Below, one piece after another: positions 51,214 to 59,176 of a stretch of DNA of 64,000 nt. The stretch comes from Candidatus Cryptobacteroides avicola (GTDB lineage Bacteria; Bacteroidota; Bacteroidia; Bacteroidales; UBA932). Positions within the stretch are counted from its first letter, which is position 1. Every line of letters starts with the position of its first letter. Where the stretch lies: the NCBI GenBank assembly GCA_017695115.1, contig JADILV010000006.1, forward strand, positions 1 through 64,000, in the 5' to 3' direction. The notes below the pieces were generated by a model. The model had not been told where the DNA came from, did not search any database, and was given only the letters and a program-made list of their open reading frames with translations. Both the position numbers and the translations under genes were made by a program.

Positions 51214-52548
51214 TTATGTGGCTTCCGGTCTTTTTCGCGTTTTGTTGGGGGGGGATGATATGCGCATGACTCTGGAGTCGAAATCTTCCCTGTCGTCTAT
51301 GGCCGCATTGCGGATTTTCACCCTGTAGTTGTAGATGGTCGAAAGGGAGCGCCGCAGGAAATGCGCTATTTTGGCCGAGTCGTTTATGCCGAGCCGTATC
51401 AGGGCCATAACCCTCAGCTCGGTCGTCAGCATCCCTTCGGATGTCGGGTCTTTGAGCCTCTTGTCGGGCTGGAGCATTTCGTTCAGCCTGACGGCGAAAT
51501 CCGGGAACAGTTTGAGGAACGTGGCGTCGAACTCCGCGTAGAAGTCATGGAGTATGGCGTTGGTGTAGTTTGCGGACTTGAGGTTCTCCATTATCTTTTC
51601 GAAGCCTCCGGTCTTGGCTGTCTTCCTTAGATGCGACCTGTAGTTTTCTATGGCTTCTATGTAGGTGGAGCACATGTCCATGTATTTTGACAGGTAGGCT
51701 TCCTTGATGTCATTGGATTCCAGAAGCAGCCGGTTGTATTCTTCCAGTTTTATGTTGGCCTGTTCAAGCAGTTCGTTCTTTTTATATGTCCTGCTCCTTT
51801 CCCTGAATACAGTCCCTGTCAGCCATATCAGCAGGACTACCAGCAGGGACATCCATATCAGCAGGGATACGAGCTGGGTGTGCTTCCCTTTCAGCTGTGC
51901 CTCGTAGGCGCTGGTGATGACAGGCAGGATTTCCATCGCGGACTGCATGTTGAGCTTTGAGTGGGCTGCTATGATGTCGTGGACGGAGCGGGTGATATAG
52001 GAATAGGCCCTTTCTATGTCTCCGGCCTTGTATAGCATCGTGGCGAGCTCCTTCAGGGCCAGATAGTCGTTGACAGGGGTTATGAGGTCGTTGATGGCGC
52101 TTGTCGCATAGTGCTGTACGACTTTCAGACTGTCTCCTGCATGCTTGTAGATATTTGCCGCGATATAGTTGAGTATGGCTTTCTGGTGGGTGTCCGTTTC
52201 CCCGGAAGCGCATTTTTGCAGAAGTTCCGGAAGCATTTCTTCTCCGCGTCCCTGTTCCCGCATGATTTCAGAGCGCACATACAGGTATTCTATGTCGGTA
52301 CTGTCCAGCTGCTCCAGTCTGAGCTGCCGGTATTTCCTGCGCAACCCGTCATAGTTGAGCCGGAGGTCCAGATCATCGGACGTGCCGGCCATGTCTTCAT
52401 ACAGGGATTGCCTTGCATGGTAGTATCTTTTCAGGTATTCTTTGTCCAGCGAGGTCGTGTCAATGCTGTCAAGAAGCCGGATGGCATCAACATAGGCACT
52501 TGACAGGATGTATCTTTCGGCAAGGTCCAGTGTGGCGTCCGTTTTATG
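51214..52548 (-). CDS. DUF6377-type membrane regulator, C-terminal part
   Basis: This frame is open from 52548 (just after a C8 tract) to the stop at 51214, 444 residues; the first internal Met is at 52392. It starts HKTDATLDLAERYILSS, continues with TPR-like helices, a membrane helix (LVSLLIWMSLLVVLLIWLTGTVF), a coiled coil, and a LuxR-like helix-turn-helix near the end (ELRVMALIRLGINDSAKIAHF then STIYNYRVKIRN). This is the layout of DUF6377 proteins, putative membrane-bound regulators of nearby polysaccharide loci. It lacks its signal peptide, which is in the frame upstream of the tract. A second C8 tract lies in its last codons. Confidence 0.75.
   Translation of the reverse strand, partial: HKTDATLDLAERYILSSAYVDAIRLLDSIDTTSLDKEYLKRYYHARQSLYEDMAGTSDDLDLRLNYDGLRRKYRQLRLEQLDSTDIEYLYVRSEIMREQGRGEEMLPELLQKCASGETDTHQKAILNYIAANIYKHAGDSLKVVQHYATSAINDLITPVNDYLALKELATMLYKAGDIERAYSYITRSVHDIIAAHSKLNMQSAMEILPVITSAYEAQLKGKHTQLVSLLIWMSLLVVLLIWLTGTVFRERSRTYKKNELLEQANIKLEEYNRLLLESNDIKEAYLSKYMDMCSTYIEAIENYRSHLRKTAKTGGFEKIMENLKSANYTNAILHDFYAEFDATFLKLFPDFAVRLNEMLQPDKRLKDPTSEGMLTTELRVMALIRLGINDSAKIAHFLRRSLSTIYNYRVKIRNAAIDDREDFDSRVMRISSPPNKTRKRPEAT
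51247..51254 (-). repeat. C8 homopolymer tract in the last codons of the regulator
   Basis: Eight G on the plus strand (C on the coding strand). With eight C the protein ends RISSPPNKTRKRPEAT. With seven it would end PPTKREKDRKPHNQDR, and with nine PPQQNAKKTGSHITRIGNMYY minus a few residues. A length change therefore alters only the tail. Confidence 0.75.
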
Positions 52549-52868
52549 GGGGGGGTAATACCGGAGGCAAGGTTGAACTTCTTTTTGGCATAGACTATGG
52601 CCGAGTCCATGTTGTACTGGTAGTATTCATCGTATATCCTGTCATATACCCTGTATCTTTCCTCGTCGGTCATGCCGCTGTTCAGGACGGATTTCATCCC
52701 TTCGATCCTGCTTTCTTTCTTCTGGATATACAGCTCCCTTTCGGCTACGGTCCTGTCAAGCCGGGCCAGAATGGCCTCCGTTCCGGTATCTTCCCCTCCG
52801 TCAGTGCGGCATCCGGCTATGGCTGTGGCGAATACCGCCATCAGAATTGTCTTTTTTCGTATAGTCAT
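52431..52868 (-). CDS. DUF6377-type membrane regulator, N-terminal part
   Basis: Starting at the ATG 52868 this frame encodes a lipoprotein-like signal (MAVFATAIAGC, Cys20) and about 85 residues of helical sequence (AILARLDRTVAERELYIQKK, YRVYDRIYDEYYQYNMDSAI) that match the start of DUF6377 proteins. At the C8 tract (52548-52555) it leaves the conserved frame and ends at 52431 with unrelated sequence. One extra C, or two fewer, would join it to the downstream frame as GITPPHKTDATLDL, giving a protein of about 551 residues, the normal length. The upstream open frame to 52952 crosses a hairpin and is not coding. Confidence 0.72.
   Translation of the reverse strand: MTIRKKTILMAVFATAIAGCRTDGGEDTGTEAILARLDRTVAERELYIQKKESRIEGMKSVLNSGMTDEERYRVYDRIYDEYYQYNMDSAIVYAKKKFNLASGITPPIKRTPHWTLPKDTSCQVPMLMPSGFLTALTRPRWTKNT
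52548..52555 (-). repeat. C8 homopolymer tract that splits the regulator
   Basis: Eight G on the plus strand. The frame upstream of the tract encodes the signal peptide, the frame downstream the TPR, membrane and DNA-binding parts. The two are out of register by one base at this tract length. Confidence 0.85.
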
Positions 52869-52898
52869 CCGGCAAAAATATCCAATTTTTTTGATAAA

Positions 52899-52931
52899 CC
52901 GCCCCTGCCGGCGGTTTTGCGGCAGGGGCGG
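52899..52931 (-). terminator. perfect GC-rich hairpin between the SusE/F-like gene and the regulator
   Basis: CCGCCCCTGCCG and CGGCAGGGGCGG form a perfect 12-bp stem with a 9-nt loop, located between the SusE/F stop (52952) and the regulator start (52868). On the minus strand it is not followed by a clean T-run, so it may be a partial terminator or an mRNA-processing element that lowers regulator expression. Confidence 0.65.
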
Positions 52932-52951
52932 GAAATGCTGGGGACCTGACA

Positions 52952-54718
52952 TTACAGCTTTTGAATGTCTATGTCCATCGTGTCAAGATAGACGTCGATT
53001 CTGTATCTGCCCGGTTCTTCCACATCGAAATTCGTTACAGGGTCATTGATGTAGTATCCCATCTTTCCGGCCATGTCGGGATCGTTAGAGACGATTTTCG
53101 CATAGCGCGGCTGCCAGTCCCGTGTAGGGAATATCGCGAATACTCCGCCGTCGACCTTGTTTTCAGTGTCGGTGATTTCTCCTTCCCACCGGAAATGGCC
53201 GTCCCCTTCATTGGTCATAGGCTGTCCTTCCCACGGATCCCATGCCGTGTTGAAAACGAGGTAGAGGTTTTCTTCATAAACTGTCAGGTCCGGATGTTCT
53301 ACATTGCAGACAAGTTCTACTTTATTGGTGGTGAAGTCGACCCTGACAGTGTAGTTCCCGGCTTTCAGGACATAGAACCCGAGCTCGGGTGCCGGATCGG
53401 ATATCCTGTCCGAAACAGTCCAGTATTCATCCGCACTGCCGTCTCTTGTCCAGCCTGGCCAGGTAGCATGGGAAGCAGACCATGGGCAGAAGCGGAACGT
53501 CCCTCTGACCATATCCCCTGTCCATTCGTAGCCGGTCTCTGTCCGTGTCATTCTCCTGTCTTCCGACCATGGCCACGGATTGCCCAGTGCATTTCCTCCG
53601 ATCGTGAGCGATGAAGGTACTGGTTCGCCGTCCTCTATGGAAACTCTCATGTCGTTGAGATTCAGAGTGATGAGCTTGTATCCCGCGTTTTCCCCGGAGT
53701 AGGAGAAGTCAAGGCTGTAGCTTTCTCCGGGATCAGTGCTGAAATAGCGGACTCCCATGCCGTCTTCGCTGTCCCTGTCCCTTACGTAGCCCGGCCACCA
53801 GGAGAGTTTCCCCGTTATGAACCGGAATCCTTTCCCAGGTTCTACCCAGTCGTTGTATGTGAATATCCCTTTTTCCTGTCTTGTCATCATAACGGCGTCT
53901 TCATAGCTGCCGGTACCTATGGCCTCACCTGCGATGTAGATAAGGTCAGGAACCGGGGCCTCGCTGTACCTGACCGTGTATGTAAGGTCCACGAGATCGG
54001 CCATGATGTCGTATTCTCCTATTTGTCCGATCTTTATGGAGACGTCGGTGCCGGGATCTTCGCTATAGTATGCCAGGACTCCTTCTTCAGTCCCCGCGCC
54101 GTAGGCCGGCCAATCGGACTCATCGGAGGTTCTGAAGACTACAGATCCCTCTTTCAGGGCTCCCTGCCATGAGAACCGGCCCGGGTTTTCGCGTGTCATC
54201 ATTACGGCTGCCGGACTGCCGAGAGCATCTCCGTCAATGAACAGAGTGTAAGGAGAAGGTGTGAAGGCGGCTGCTGAAAATTCAGTTTCGGCGGTCTGGG
54301 TGAGGTCGTCCCTTCCGTAAATGGTGGCGGTGACCATGGCTTTGTATTTCGTCATTGTTCCGCTTGAAGCTCCCAACACATCCGTCAGAAGGTCGTTGAG
54401 CCCTTCCGTTGTCCATGAGATGCTCAGTGCGGATTTTCCCATGTCGCGTCTGAGACCTTCGGAATAGTCTGCATCTGCACGGGCGATTTCAAGGGTGTAG
54501 TAGACGTCTTCTTCGAGTCCGTAGTCGGATGCCGGTGTCCATGTGAGTTTCAGGGCTTCTTTTCCTGCATCGGCTTCTTTAAGTGTAATTTCCCGGGCGG
54601 ATGCCTGTATGGTCAGTTCGTCACCGGTGTCAATGAGTTTTTCTTCGTCTTGGGTGCAGCCCGGTATCATGAGCCCGATGGCTGTGCCCAGCAGTAAAAA
54701 GTGCCGGTAAAGTTTCAT
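52952..54718 (-). CDS. SusE/SusF-like surface starch/glycan-binding lipoprotein
   Basis: From ATG 54718 the 588-residue lipoprotein (Cys21, followed by TQDEEK, a surface-export-type signal) starts with a SusE-type N-terminal domain (about residues 35-160). Four repeated carbohydrate-binding-like modules follow; they share the pattern xxIxGxAxG..., MTRxExGxFxWxG, FRF...WPxY. The repeats begin near LFIDGDALG, IYIAGEAIG, LTIGGNALG and LYLVFNTAW. Trp and Tyr residues in each repeat could contact sugar. SusE/F proteins bind glycan at the outer surface. The open frame upstream to 54793 is rejected because it crosses the promoter. Confidence 0.82.
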   Translation of the reverse strand: MKLYRHFLLLGTAIGLMIPGCTQDEEKLIDTGDELTIQASAREITLKEADAGKEALKLTWTPASDYGLEEDVYYTLEIARADADYSEGLRRDMGKSALSISWTTEGLNDLLTDVLGASSGTMTKYKAMVTATIYGRDDLTQTAETEFSAAAFTPSPYTLFIDGDALGSPAAVMMTRENPGRFSWQGALKEGSVVFRTSDESDWPAYGAGTEEGVLAYYSEDPGTDVSIKIGQIGEYDIMADLVDLTYTVRYSEAPVPDLIYIAGEAIGTGSYEDAVMMTRQEKGIFTYNDWVEPGKGFRFITGKLSWWPGYVRDRDSEDGMGVRYFSTDPGESYSLDFSYSGENAGYKLITLNLNDMRVSIEDGEPVPSSLTIGGNALGNPWPWSEDRRMTRTETGYEWTGDMVRGTFRFCPWSASHATWPGWTRDGSADEYWTVSDRISDPAPELGFYVLKAGNYTVRVDFTTNKVELVCNVEHPDLTVYEENLYLVFNTAWDPWEGQPMTNEGDGHFRWEGEITDTENKVDGGVFAIFPTRDWQPRYAKIVSNDPDMAGKMGYYINDPVTNFDVEEPGRYRIDVYLDTMDIDIQKL

Positions 54719-54756
54719 AAGCTGGTCGTTTTTAGTTTTAAATGTTATTGTATTCA

Positions 54757-54811
54757 CAAATTTCACCGATTGCGCAGACTTGTCAAATATCAAGATGGAA
54801 AATAGTAGTGC
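54757..54811 (-). promoter_or_regulatory. promoter and upstream octamer of the SusE/F-like gene
   Basis: On the minus strand: CACTACTATTTTCCATC (54794-54810), TTTG (54784-54787), a 19-nt spacer, GAAATTTG (54757-54764), 38 nt before the ATG. The octamer CACTACTA and its distance to the -33 element are the same as at 51076-51130. Confidence 0.7.
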
Positions 54812-54943
54812 ACGGGATGAAGTTTTTTAGGATTAATTAATTGATAATCAGAAACATTTCTTTTTGGCGGCAGAGTCTATTTAGTAGCTGCGCGGTGCTT
54901 TCCGTACTGTGCGGATGGCGGTGTTTCTGTCCGCGGCGGCCCT

Positions 54944-55024
54944 GGAAGCGGTCCCGCCCCGCACGGTCTTGCCGCTTCCACCCCCGTCCGGCACCGGACC
55001 GGTGCCCTCCCTCCCGCCGGAGGG
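54944..55024. other. GC-rich block with three consecutive inverted repeats
   Basis: GGAAGCGG/CCGCTTCC (54944-54951, 54972-54979), the palindrome GGCACCGGACCGGTGCC (54990-55006), and CCCTCC-CGCC-GGAGGG (55009-55024) follow one another. The region is clearly richer in GC than the DNA around it. It could be a structured RNA, an operator for the operon at 55137, or a two-way terminator; there is no gene upstream on the plus strand to terminate. Confidence 0.5.
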
Positions 55025-55042
55025 AATCTTCCGGGAAAAATG

Positions 55043-55072
55043 TTGCTCCTTGGATAAAATTTCATATCTTTA
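55043..55072 (+). promoter_or_regulatory. candidate promoter of the envelope operon
   Basis: A TTG at 55043-55045 and TATCTTTA at 55065-55072 are spaced 19 nt apart, each one base off the Bacteroidetes consensus. The first start codon lies 65 nt downstream. Confidence 0.4.
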
Positions 55073-55136
55073 CAGTCACGCAACAGTATCCTGCCTGAAC
55101 CTGAATAAATCCAATAACCACATAAATAGCATCAGT

Positions 55137-56621
55137 ATGAAGAAAATTGTTCTTATTCTTGCCCTGGCGGGCATTTCAGTGTCTGCGTTTGCCGGCCGTC
55201 AGGATACTCTGGCTGTAGACAATACCGGCAAAAACAATGTGAAGGTCCTTCAGGACGAGAAGATAGACGAGTACAGGAGAAGCTCTCTGTATCAGGTGCT
55301 TGTGAAGCATTCGGGTGCGGCCTACGGTTCTACCATCGATTCCGTTTTCATGATGATGGGCACTCCCGACAAGTTCAATGACCACGATCTTGCCGTGAAG
55401 TCTTTTGAAAGTACGGCGAAAAAGGCGAAGAAAGTGAAGGCGGACGTGCGCGGGACGGACAAGGACCCTAACATTTCCGATATCACGGCATTCCTTTCAC
55501 AGAACCACGTGGCCAGAGAGATGGTGGCAAAATGGTTCGGCAGGGACCCCGAGACCGGGAATTTCAATACGGATCTGGTCGTGGACAGAGGATACTACGA
55601 TGCGTCCCAGGCCGCTATCGAAGAGGCTGATGCAAGCCTGAGAGGCCGCGCAATGCTGGCAGATGCCGGCTTCGAGCTGATCGACAAGACATTCATGACC
55701 GTCAACGACATTACGTTCATCGACCACGGAGAAAGATCGGCGAAGGCAGGTGCCGGAATCAAGGCCGGACTGTCTGTCCTGGGCGCCCTGACTTCGGCCG
55801 TGACAGGTGACGATTCCTATCAGGAACTCGGTGACGCTTCAGGAAACCTGATAGGGACCATAGCGAACGAAATCGCCGGCTATAAGGTAAATATCATTAC
55901 ATATCTTTACAAGCTCGACTGGAACGAGGATGTCCAGAACGAGTTCTACTCGAAGTACTGGGTGGACGGGAACACGGCTCCTGAGGAACGCGCCGCAAGG
56001 AAAGCCGCATTCGAGACCTCCGATCTTTTCAGACTTGAATACCTCGGCTATACCGAGACATCCGCCGAGAACGTATCTTCAAAGACATTCTCCCAGAAAC
56101 CTCTCCAGGAACAGTTCCTGAAAGTCTGCACCCGTGCGGTGGACAAGGCCATCGTCGAGCTCCAGAGGGAATATGACGAATTCAAGGTCAATGTCCCTAT
56201 ATATTCTGTAAATGAAGACGGCACCGTAGATGTCAAGATCGGCCTCAAAGAAGGTGTCAACGAGAAATCCAGATACGAAGTCCTTATGCCTGACAGATCT
56301 TCAGGCGTGACCCAATACAAGAAAGTCGGAATGCTCAAGCCTGTCCCTGGAAAGATCTGGGACAACAGGTTCGGCGCCAAGGAGGAAGCCGCGATGCTCG
56401 AGGCCGACAGAAAGGCGGCTGAAGCTGAGGCTGCCGCCGCAGGGGAAGGCACAGAAGAAGCCGCAAAGGCCGAGGTTGAGGCCGAGGTCGCAGGAGCCGA
56501 GGAGGCTGCCGAGACCGGGGATGCATACCTTACTGCCACCACATTCTCGATTGTCAGCGGAGCGGGAAACATTTATCCGGGACTTCTCATAAGGGAAGAA
56601 ACAATCAAAAACGTTAAATAA
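55137..56621 (+). CDS. exported protein of unknown function, first gene of the envelope operon
   Basis: From ATG 55137 the 494-residue protein has a signal peptide (cleavage after AFA). The core (about residues 40-400) is conserved-looking with YQVLVKHSGAAYG, RGRAMLADAGFELIDKTFMTV and ITFIDHGERSAKAGAG, and a C-terminal beta-rich segment (DGTVDVKIGLKEGVNEKSRYEV). An Ala/Glu-rich low-complexity linker (about 425-470) separates the last 20 residues. I do not know a named family with an assigned function. Its stop is one base from the next start, so it belongs to the operon. Confidence 0.65.
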   Translation: MKKIVLILALAGISVSAFAGRQDTLAVDNTGKNNVKVLQDEKIDEYRRSSLYQVLVKHSGAAYGSTIDSVFMMMGTPDKFNDHDLAVKSFESTAKKAKKVKADVRGTDKDPNISDITAFLSQNHVAREMVAKWFGRDPETGNFNTDLVVDRGYYDASQAAIEEADASLRGRAMLADAGFELIDKTFMTVNDITFIDHGERSAKAGAGIKAGLSVLGALTSAVTGDDSYQELGDASGNLIGTIANEIAGYKVNIITYLYKLDWNEDVQNEFYSKYWVDGNTAPEERAARKAAFETSDLFRLEYLGYTETSAENVSSKTFSQKPLQEQFLKVCTRAVDKAIVELQREYDEFKVNVPIYSVNEDGTVDVKIGLKEGVNEKSRYEVLMPDRSSGVTQYKKVGMLKPVPGKIWDNRFGAKEEAAMLEADRKAAEAEAAAAGEGTEEAAKAEVEAEVAGAEEAAETGDAYLTATTFSIVSGAGNIYPGLLIREETIKNVK

Positions 56622-56622
56622 T

Positions 56623-57156
56623 ATGAAAAGATTTTTGGCAATCCTGCTGGTGTCGCTGGTCCCTTTCCTGGCTTTCGCTGCCGGAGGGGCCCAGAACCAG
56701 AAAAAGAAGAAGGCGGACAAGAACACTGCCGCGTGGTATTATGAACTGGAGGCATATTCAGCTCCGTACAGAGGGTCATGTAACGTGAAAGTGTGGTCAT
56801 ACGGTCCGGACATCAATACGGCCAGAGACCAGGCTACCAAGAATGCTGTTCACGGGGTGCTGTTCCGCGGGGTGCCGGGAAATCCGGAAAAGAGACTGAA
56901 TGCCCTGCCTCCTGTGGTGAGCGACATCAGGGCCGAAGAGACGCACAAGGAGTTCTTTGAAAAATTCTTCGAAAACGGCGGGCCTTATCAGCGTTATGCC
57001 ACCAAGACCGTATCGAGCGGCAATGACGAGATCCTCAAATACGGGAGGAAGAACTACAAGGTAGGGGTCGTCGTCACGGTCCAGTACGACGCTCTCCGTA
57101 AAGCCCTTGAGGAACAGGGGATCAATGACTCCCTCACTTCAGGCTTCGCCAAATGA
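56623..57156 (+). CDS. small exported protein of unknown function, LPP20-like
   Basis: The 177-residue protein has a signal peptide ending near AFAAG, a lysine-rich stretch, and a compact domain with VKVWSYGPDINTARDQATKNAV, which resembles the LPP20/FlgO-type pattern where a helix of alternating charged and small residues follows a short strand. It then has YKVGVVVTVQYDALRKALEEQGI. It starts one base after the previous gene and overlaps the next start (ATGA). Function unknown; probably part of the same periplasmic assembly. Confidence 0.6.
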   Translation: MKRFLAILLVSLVPFLAFAAGGAQNQKKKKADKNTAAWYYELEAYSAPYRGSCNVKVWSYGPDINTARDQATKNAVHGVLFRGVPGNPEKRLNALPPVVSDIRAEETHKEFFEKFFENGGPYQRYATKTVSSGNDEILKYGRKNYKVGVVVTVQYDALRKALEEQGINDSLTSGFAK

Positions 57157-58124
57157 CAAATATGAAATTCTTGCATGAAATGAAAAGGATATTGGTATTA
57201 TTGACAGTCCTTGCAGCCGGGATCCTGCCTCTGTGGGGGCAGGCCGCCCTGCCTTCCATCATGGTCGTTCCGAGCGATGCCTGGTGCAAGGAGAACGGGT
57301 TTCTGACTGAGTACGAGCATGACGGGGTGACCTCATACGCGGCCGACTACAGGGCGGCATTGGTGAACAGCAACGATCTTAAACTCGTGATTTCATTGAT
57401 AAACAACAAGATGGCAGGCGAGGGCTTCCGGCTTGTGGATCTGGAGTCGACTTTGAAGAACCTCGAGACGGAAAATGCGCTCAACTCCGTTACCATGTCT
57501 TCCATGGGAGATGCTCTGGCCGAGACGCCGAGGGAGCAGATGTCCAGAGTGGCGAAAGCCGATATCTGGATCGAGGTAAGCTGGAACATGAACCAGGAAG
57601 GACCGCAGAAATCCCTTACTTTCATAATGAGGGCACTGGATTCCTATTCCCAGAAAGACGTGGCCTCGGCCATGGGTACGAGCGGCAAGACCTACATGGT
57701 AGAGCTTCCGGTGCTTGTTGAAGAGGCTGTGTCTTCGTATTTCTACGACTTTACGGGCCAGCTCAAATCATATTTTGACGAGATTATCCAGAACGGAAGG
57801 GAGATAACCCTCGAGGTGAGGGTGTGGGAAAACGCCGGATTCAACCTCGATTCGGACATGGGGGACGATCTGCTCGGATACCTGATTGAAGACTGGGTGA
57901 TGGAGAATGCGGCCGGAGGCATGAAGACTCCTGCTTCCGCATCTGAAAACATACTTGTATTCAGGGGAGTGAGGATACCGAATACGACTCCTGAAGGCCG
58001 TCAGGTGGACGCGAGATACTGGACCCGTTCTCTTGTCAGGATGCTGAGGGGATATGAAATATCCAGCAAGCTTTATACGAAAGGGCTCGGCCAGGTGACC
58101 ATCGTCCTGGGCCAGAGCGAGTAG
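57153..58124 (+). CDS. exported DUF6175-like protein (CsgG/TolB-N-like fold suspected)
   Basis: The 323-residue protein has a signal peptide and begins its mature part with LPSIMVVPSDAWCKENGF, a pattern I associate with DUF6175 proteins of Bacteroidales. The order of strand, ADIWIEVSW, and a later strand-rich part (RVWENAGFNLDSDMG) is reminiscent of CsgG/TolB-N domains, which often sit in outer-membrane-associated complexes. Start alternatives are ATG 57153, overlapping the previous stop, or ATG 57162. Function unknown. Confidence 0.62.
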   Translation: MTNMKFLHEMKRILVLLTVLAAGILPLWGQAALPSIMVVPSDAWCKENGFLTEYEHDGVTSYAADYRAALVNSNDLKLVISLINNKMAGEGFRLVDLESTLKNLETENALNSVTMSSMGDALAETPREQMSRVAKADIWIEVSWNMNQEGPQKSLTFIMRALDSYSQKDVASAMGTSGKTYMVELPVLVEEAVSSYFYDFTGQLKSYFDEIIQNGREITLEVRVWENAGFNLDSDMGDDLLGYLIEDWVMENAAGGMKTPASASENILVFRGVRIPNTTPEGRQVDARYWTRSLVRMLRGYEISSKLYTKGLGQVTIVLGQSE

Positions 58125-58153
58125 AAGAATACCGACCATTAAATACAGTTGCC

Positions 58154-59158
58154 ATGAAACGGCTGCCTTTTATATTGATTTCCATACTGGCCCTGTCCCA
58201 GGCGGCTTCCGCACAGGACCTCGAGGGCCGGATAGCGTTGACTCCGTATGTCGACTATTCCCTTGACAGGATTCCGCAGACAGCCTCAAGTTCCCTTGAG
58301 CGCAAACTTGTCAGCATGACGACCGCCAACGGATTCGCTTCCGTCAGCGGAGAATTCATCATAACGGCTGTGCCTTCCGTCATCAATACGTCATCGACTC
58401 CGACCGCGCCTCCGCAGTTCGTCTCTGAAGTGGAAGTGGCCGTCTATGTGCTCAATGTTCCCGAGCAGGTGATAGTGGACCAGAAAGTCTATTCCTGCAA
58501 GGGCGTCGGGGCGAGCGAACAGAAGTCCATTGTCGGTGCCGTCAACCAGATAAACGTGAGGAGCACGGATACCAGAAGGTTCATGGAGAACGTCAGGACG
58601 AAGATTCTCGACTATTATGCCGACAGGCTTCCGGCGATAATCTCCAAGGCCCAGTCCCTGGCTTCCATGACCAGGTATGAGGAGGCGCTGTATGTCCTGT
58701 CCGCTGTGCCTGAGAGTCTCGTGGAATACCCTCAGGTCGCCGATCTGATGGTGGACATTTATACCCGGTGCATAGACAGGGATGCCAAGAAGATCATTGC
58801 GGATGCCAAGGTGAAGACCGCACAGGAGGATTATGCCGCAGCTATGAAAGAACTTGTGAAGGTAGATCCGAACAGTACCCTTTTCGGCCAGGCGGACGCC
58901 ATGATATCGGACATAAAGGCCAGGATGGACGCACAGAAACAGGCCGAGCTGCAGAGGGAACTGGAACTGTACGAACAGGAAAAAAAGCAGGCGCAGCAGG
59001 AATATGAAGACAATATGGAGCTGCAGAAGATGAAAATCAAGGCATCCCGCGAACTGGCCGCCAAAGTGGTGTCCGGAGGGGAAGGGGATGCCGCGGCCGC
59101 CGCTGAAGAGAAAGGCAAAGAAGTAGTCAAATGGCTGCTGGGAAATCTGATTCAATAA
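58154..59158 (+). CDS. exported coiled-coil protein with CsgG-like N-terminal domain
   Basis: The 334-residue protein has a signal peptide (AASAQ). The N-terminal half (RIALTPYVDYSLDRIP, LVSMTTANGFASVSGEF, EVEVAVYVLNVPEQVIVDQ) has the strand pattern of CsgG/TolB-N-like domains. The middle has TPR-like helices (ASMTRYEEALYVLSAVPESL), and the last 100 residues are a Gln/Glu/Lys-rich coiled coil. It probably acts in the periplasm with its neighbours. Function unknown. Confidence 0.6.
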   Translation: MKRLPFILISILALSQAASAQDLEGRIALTPYVDYSLDRIPQTASSSLERKLVSMTTANGFASVSGEFIITAVPSVINTSSTPTAPPQFVSEVEVAVYVLNVPEQVIVDQKVYSCKGVGASEQKSIVGAVNQINVRSTDTRRFMENVRTKILDYYADRLPAIISKAQSLASMTRYEEALYVLSAVPESLVEYPQVADLMVDIYTRCIDRDAKKIIADAKVKTAQEDYAAAMKELVKVDPNSTLFGQADAMISDIKARMDAQKQAELQRELELYEQEKKQAQQEYEDNMELQKMKIKASRELAAKVVSGGEGDAAAAAEEKGKEVVKWLLGNLIQ

Positions 59159-59176
59159 TTCGTTAATTTACAGGTT

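Larger units (their letters stand above)
54719..55136. other. 418-bp divergent intergenic region
   Basis: This is the only gap above 300 bp. The left quarter holds the SusE/F promoter. About 54840-54940 shows nothing I can name. 54944-55024 is a GC-rich block with three stem-loops, described separately. The right end holds the promoter of the 55-64 kb operon. Open frames crossing it have no start signals or family resemblance. Confidence 0.7.

Noticed and set aside
54909..55136. Open frame extending the first envelope-operon gene upstream
   Set aside because: It crosses the GC-rich hairpins and the promoter candidate; a standard signal peptide starts at 55137.
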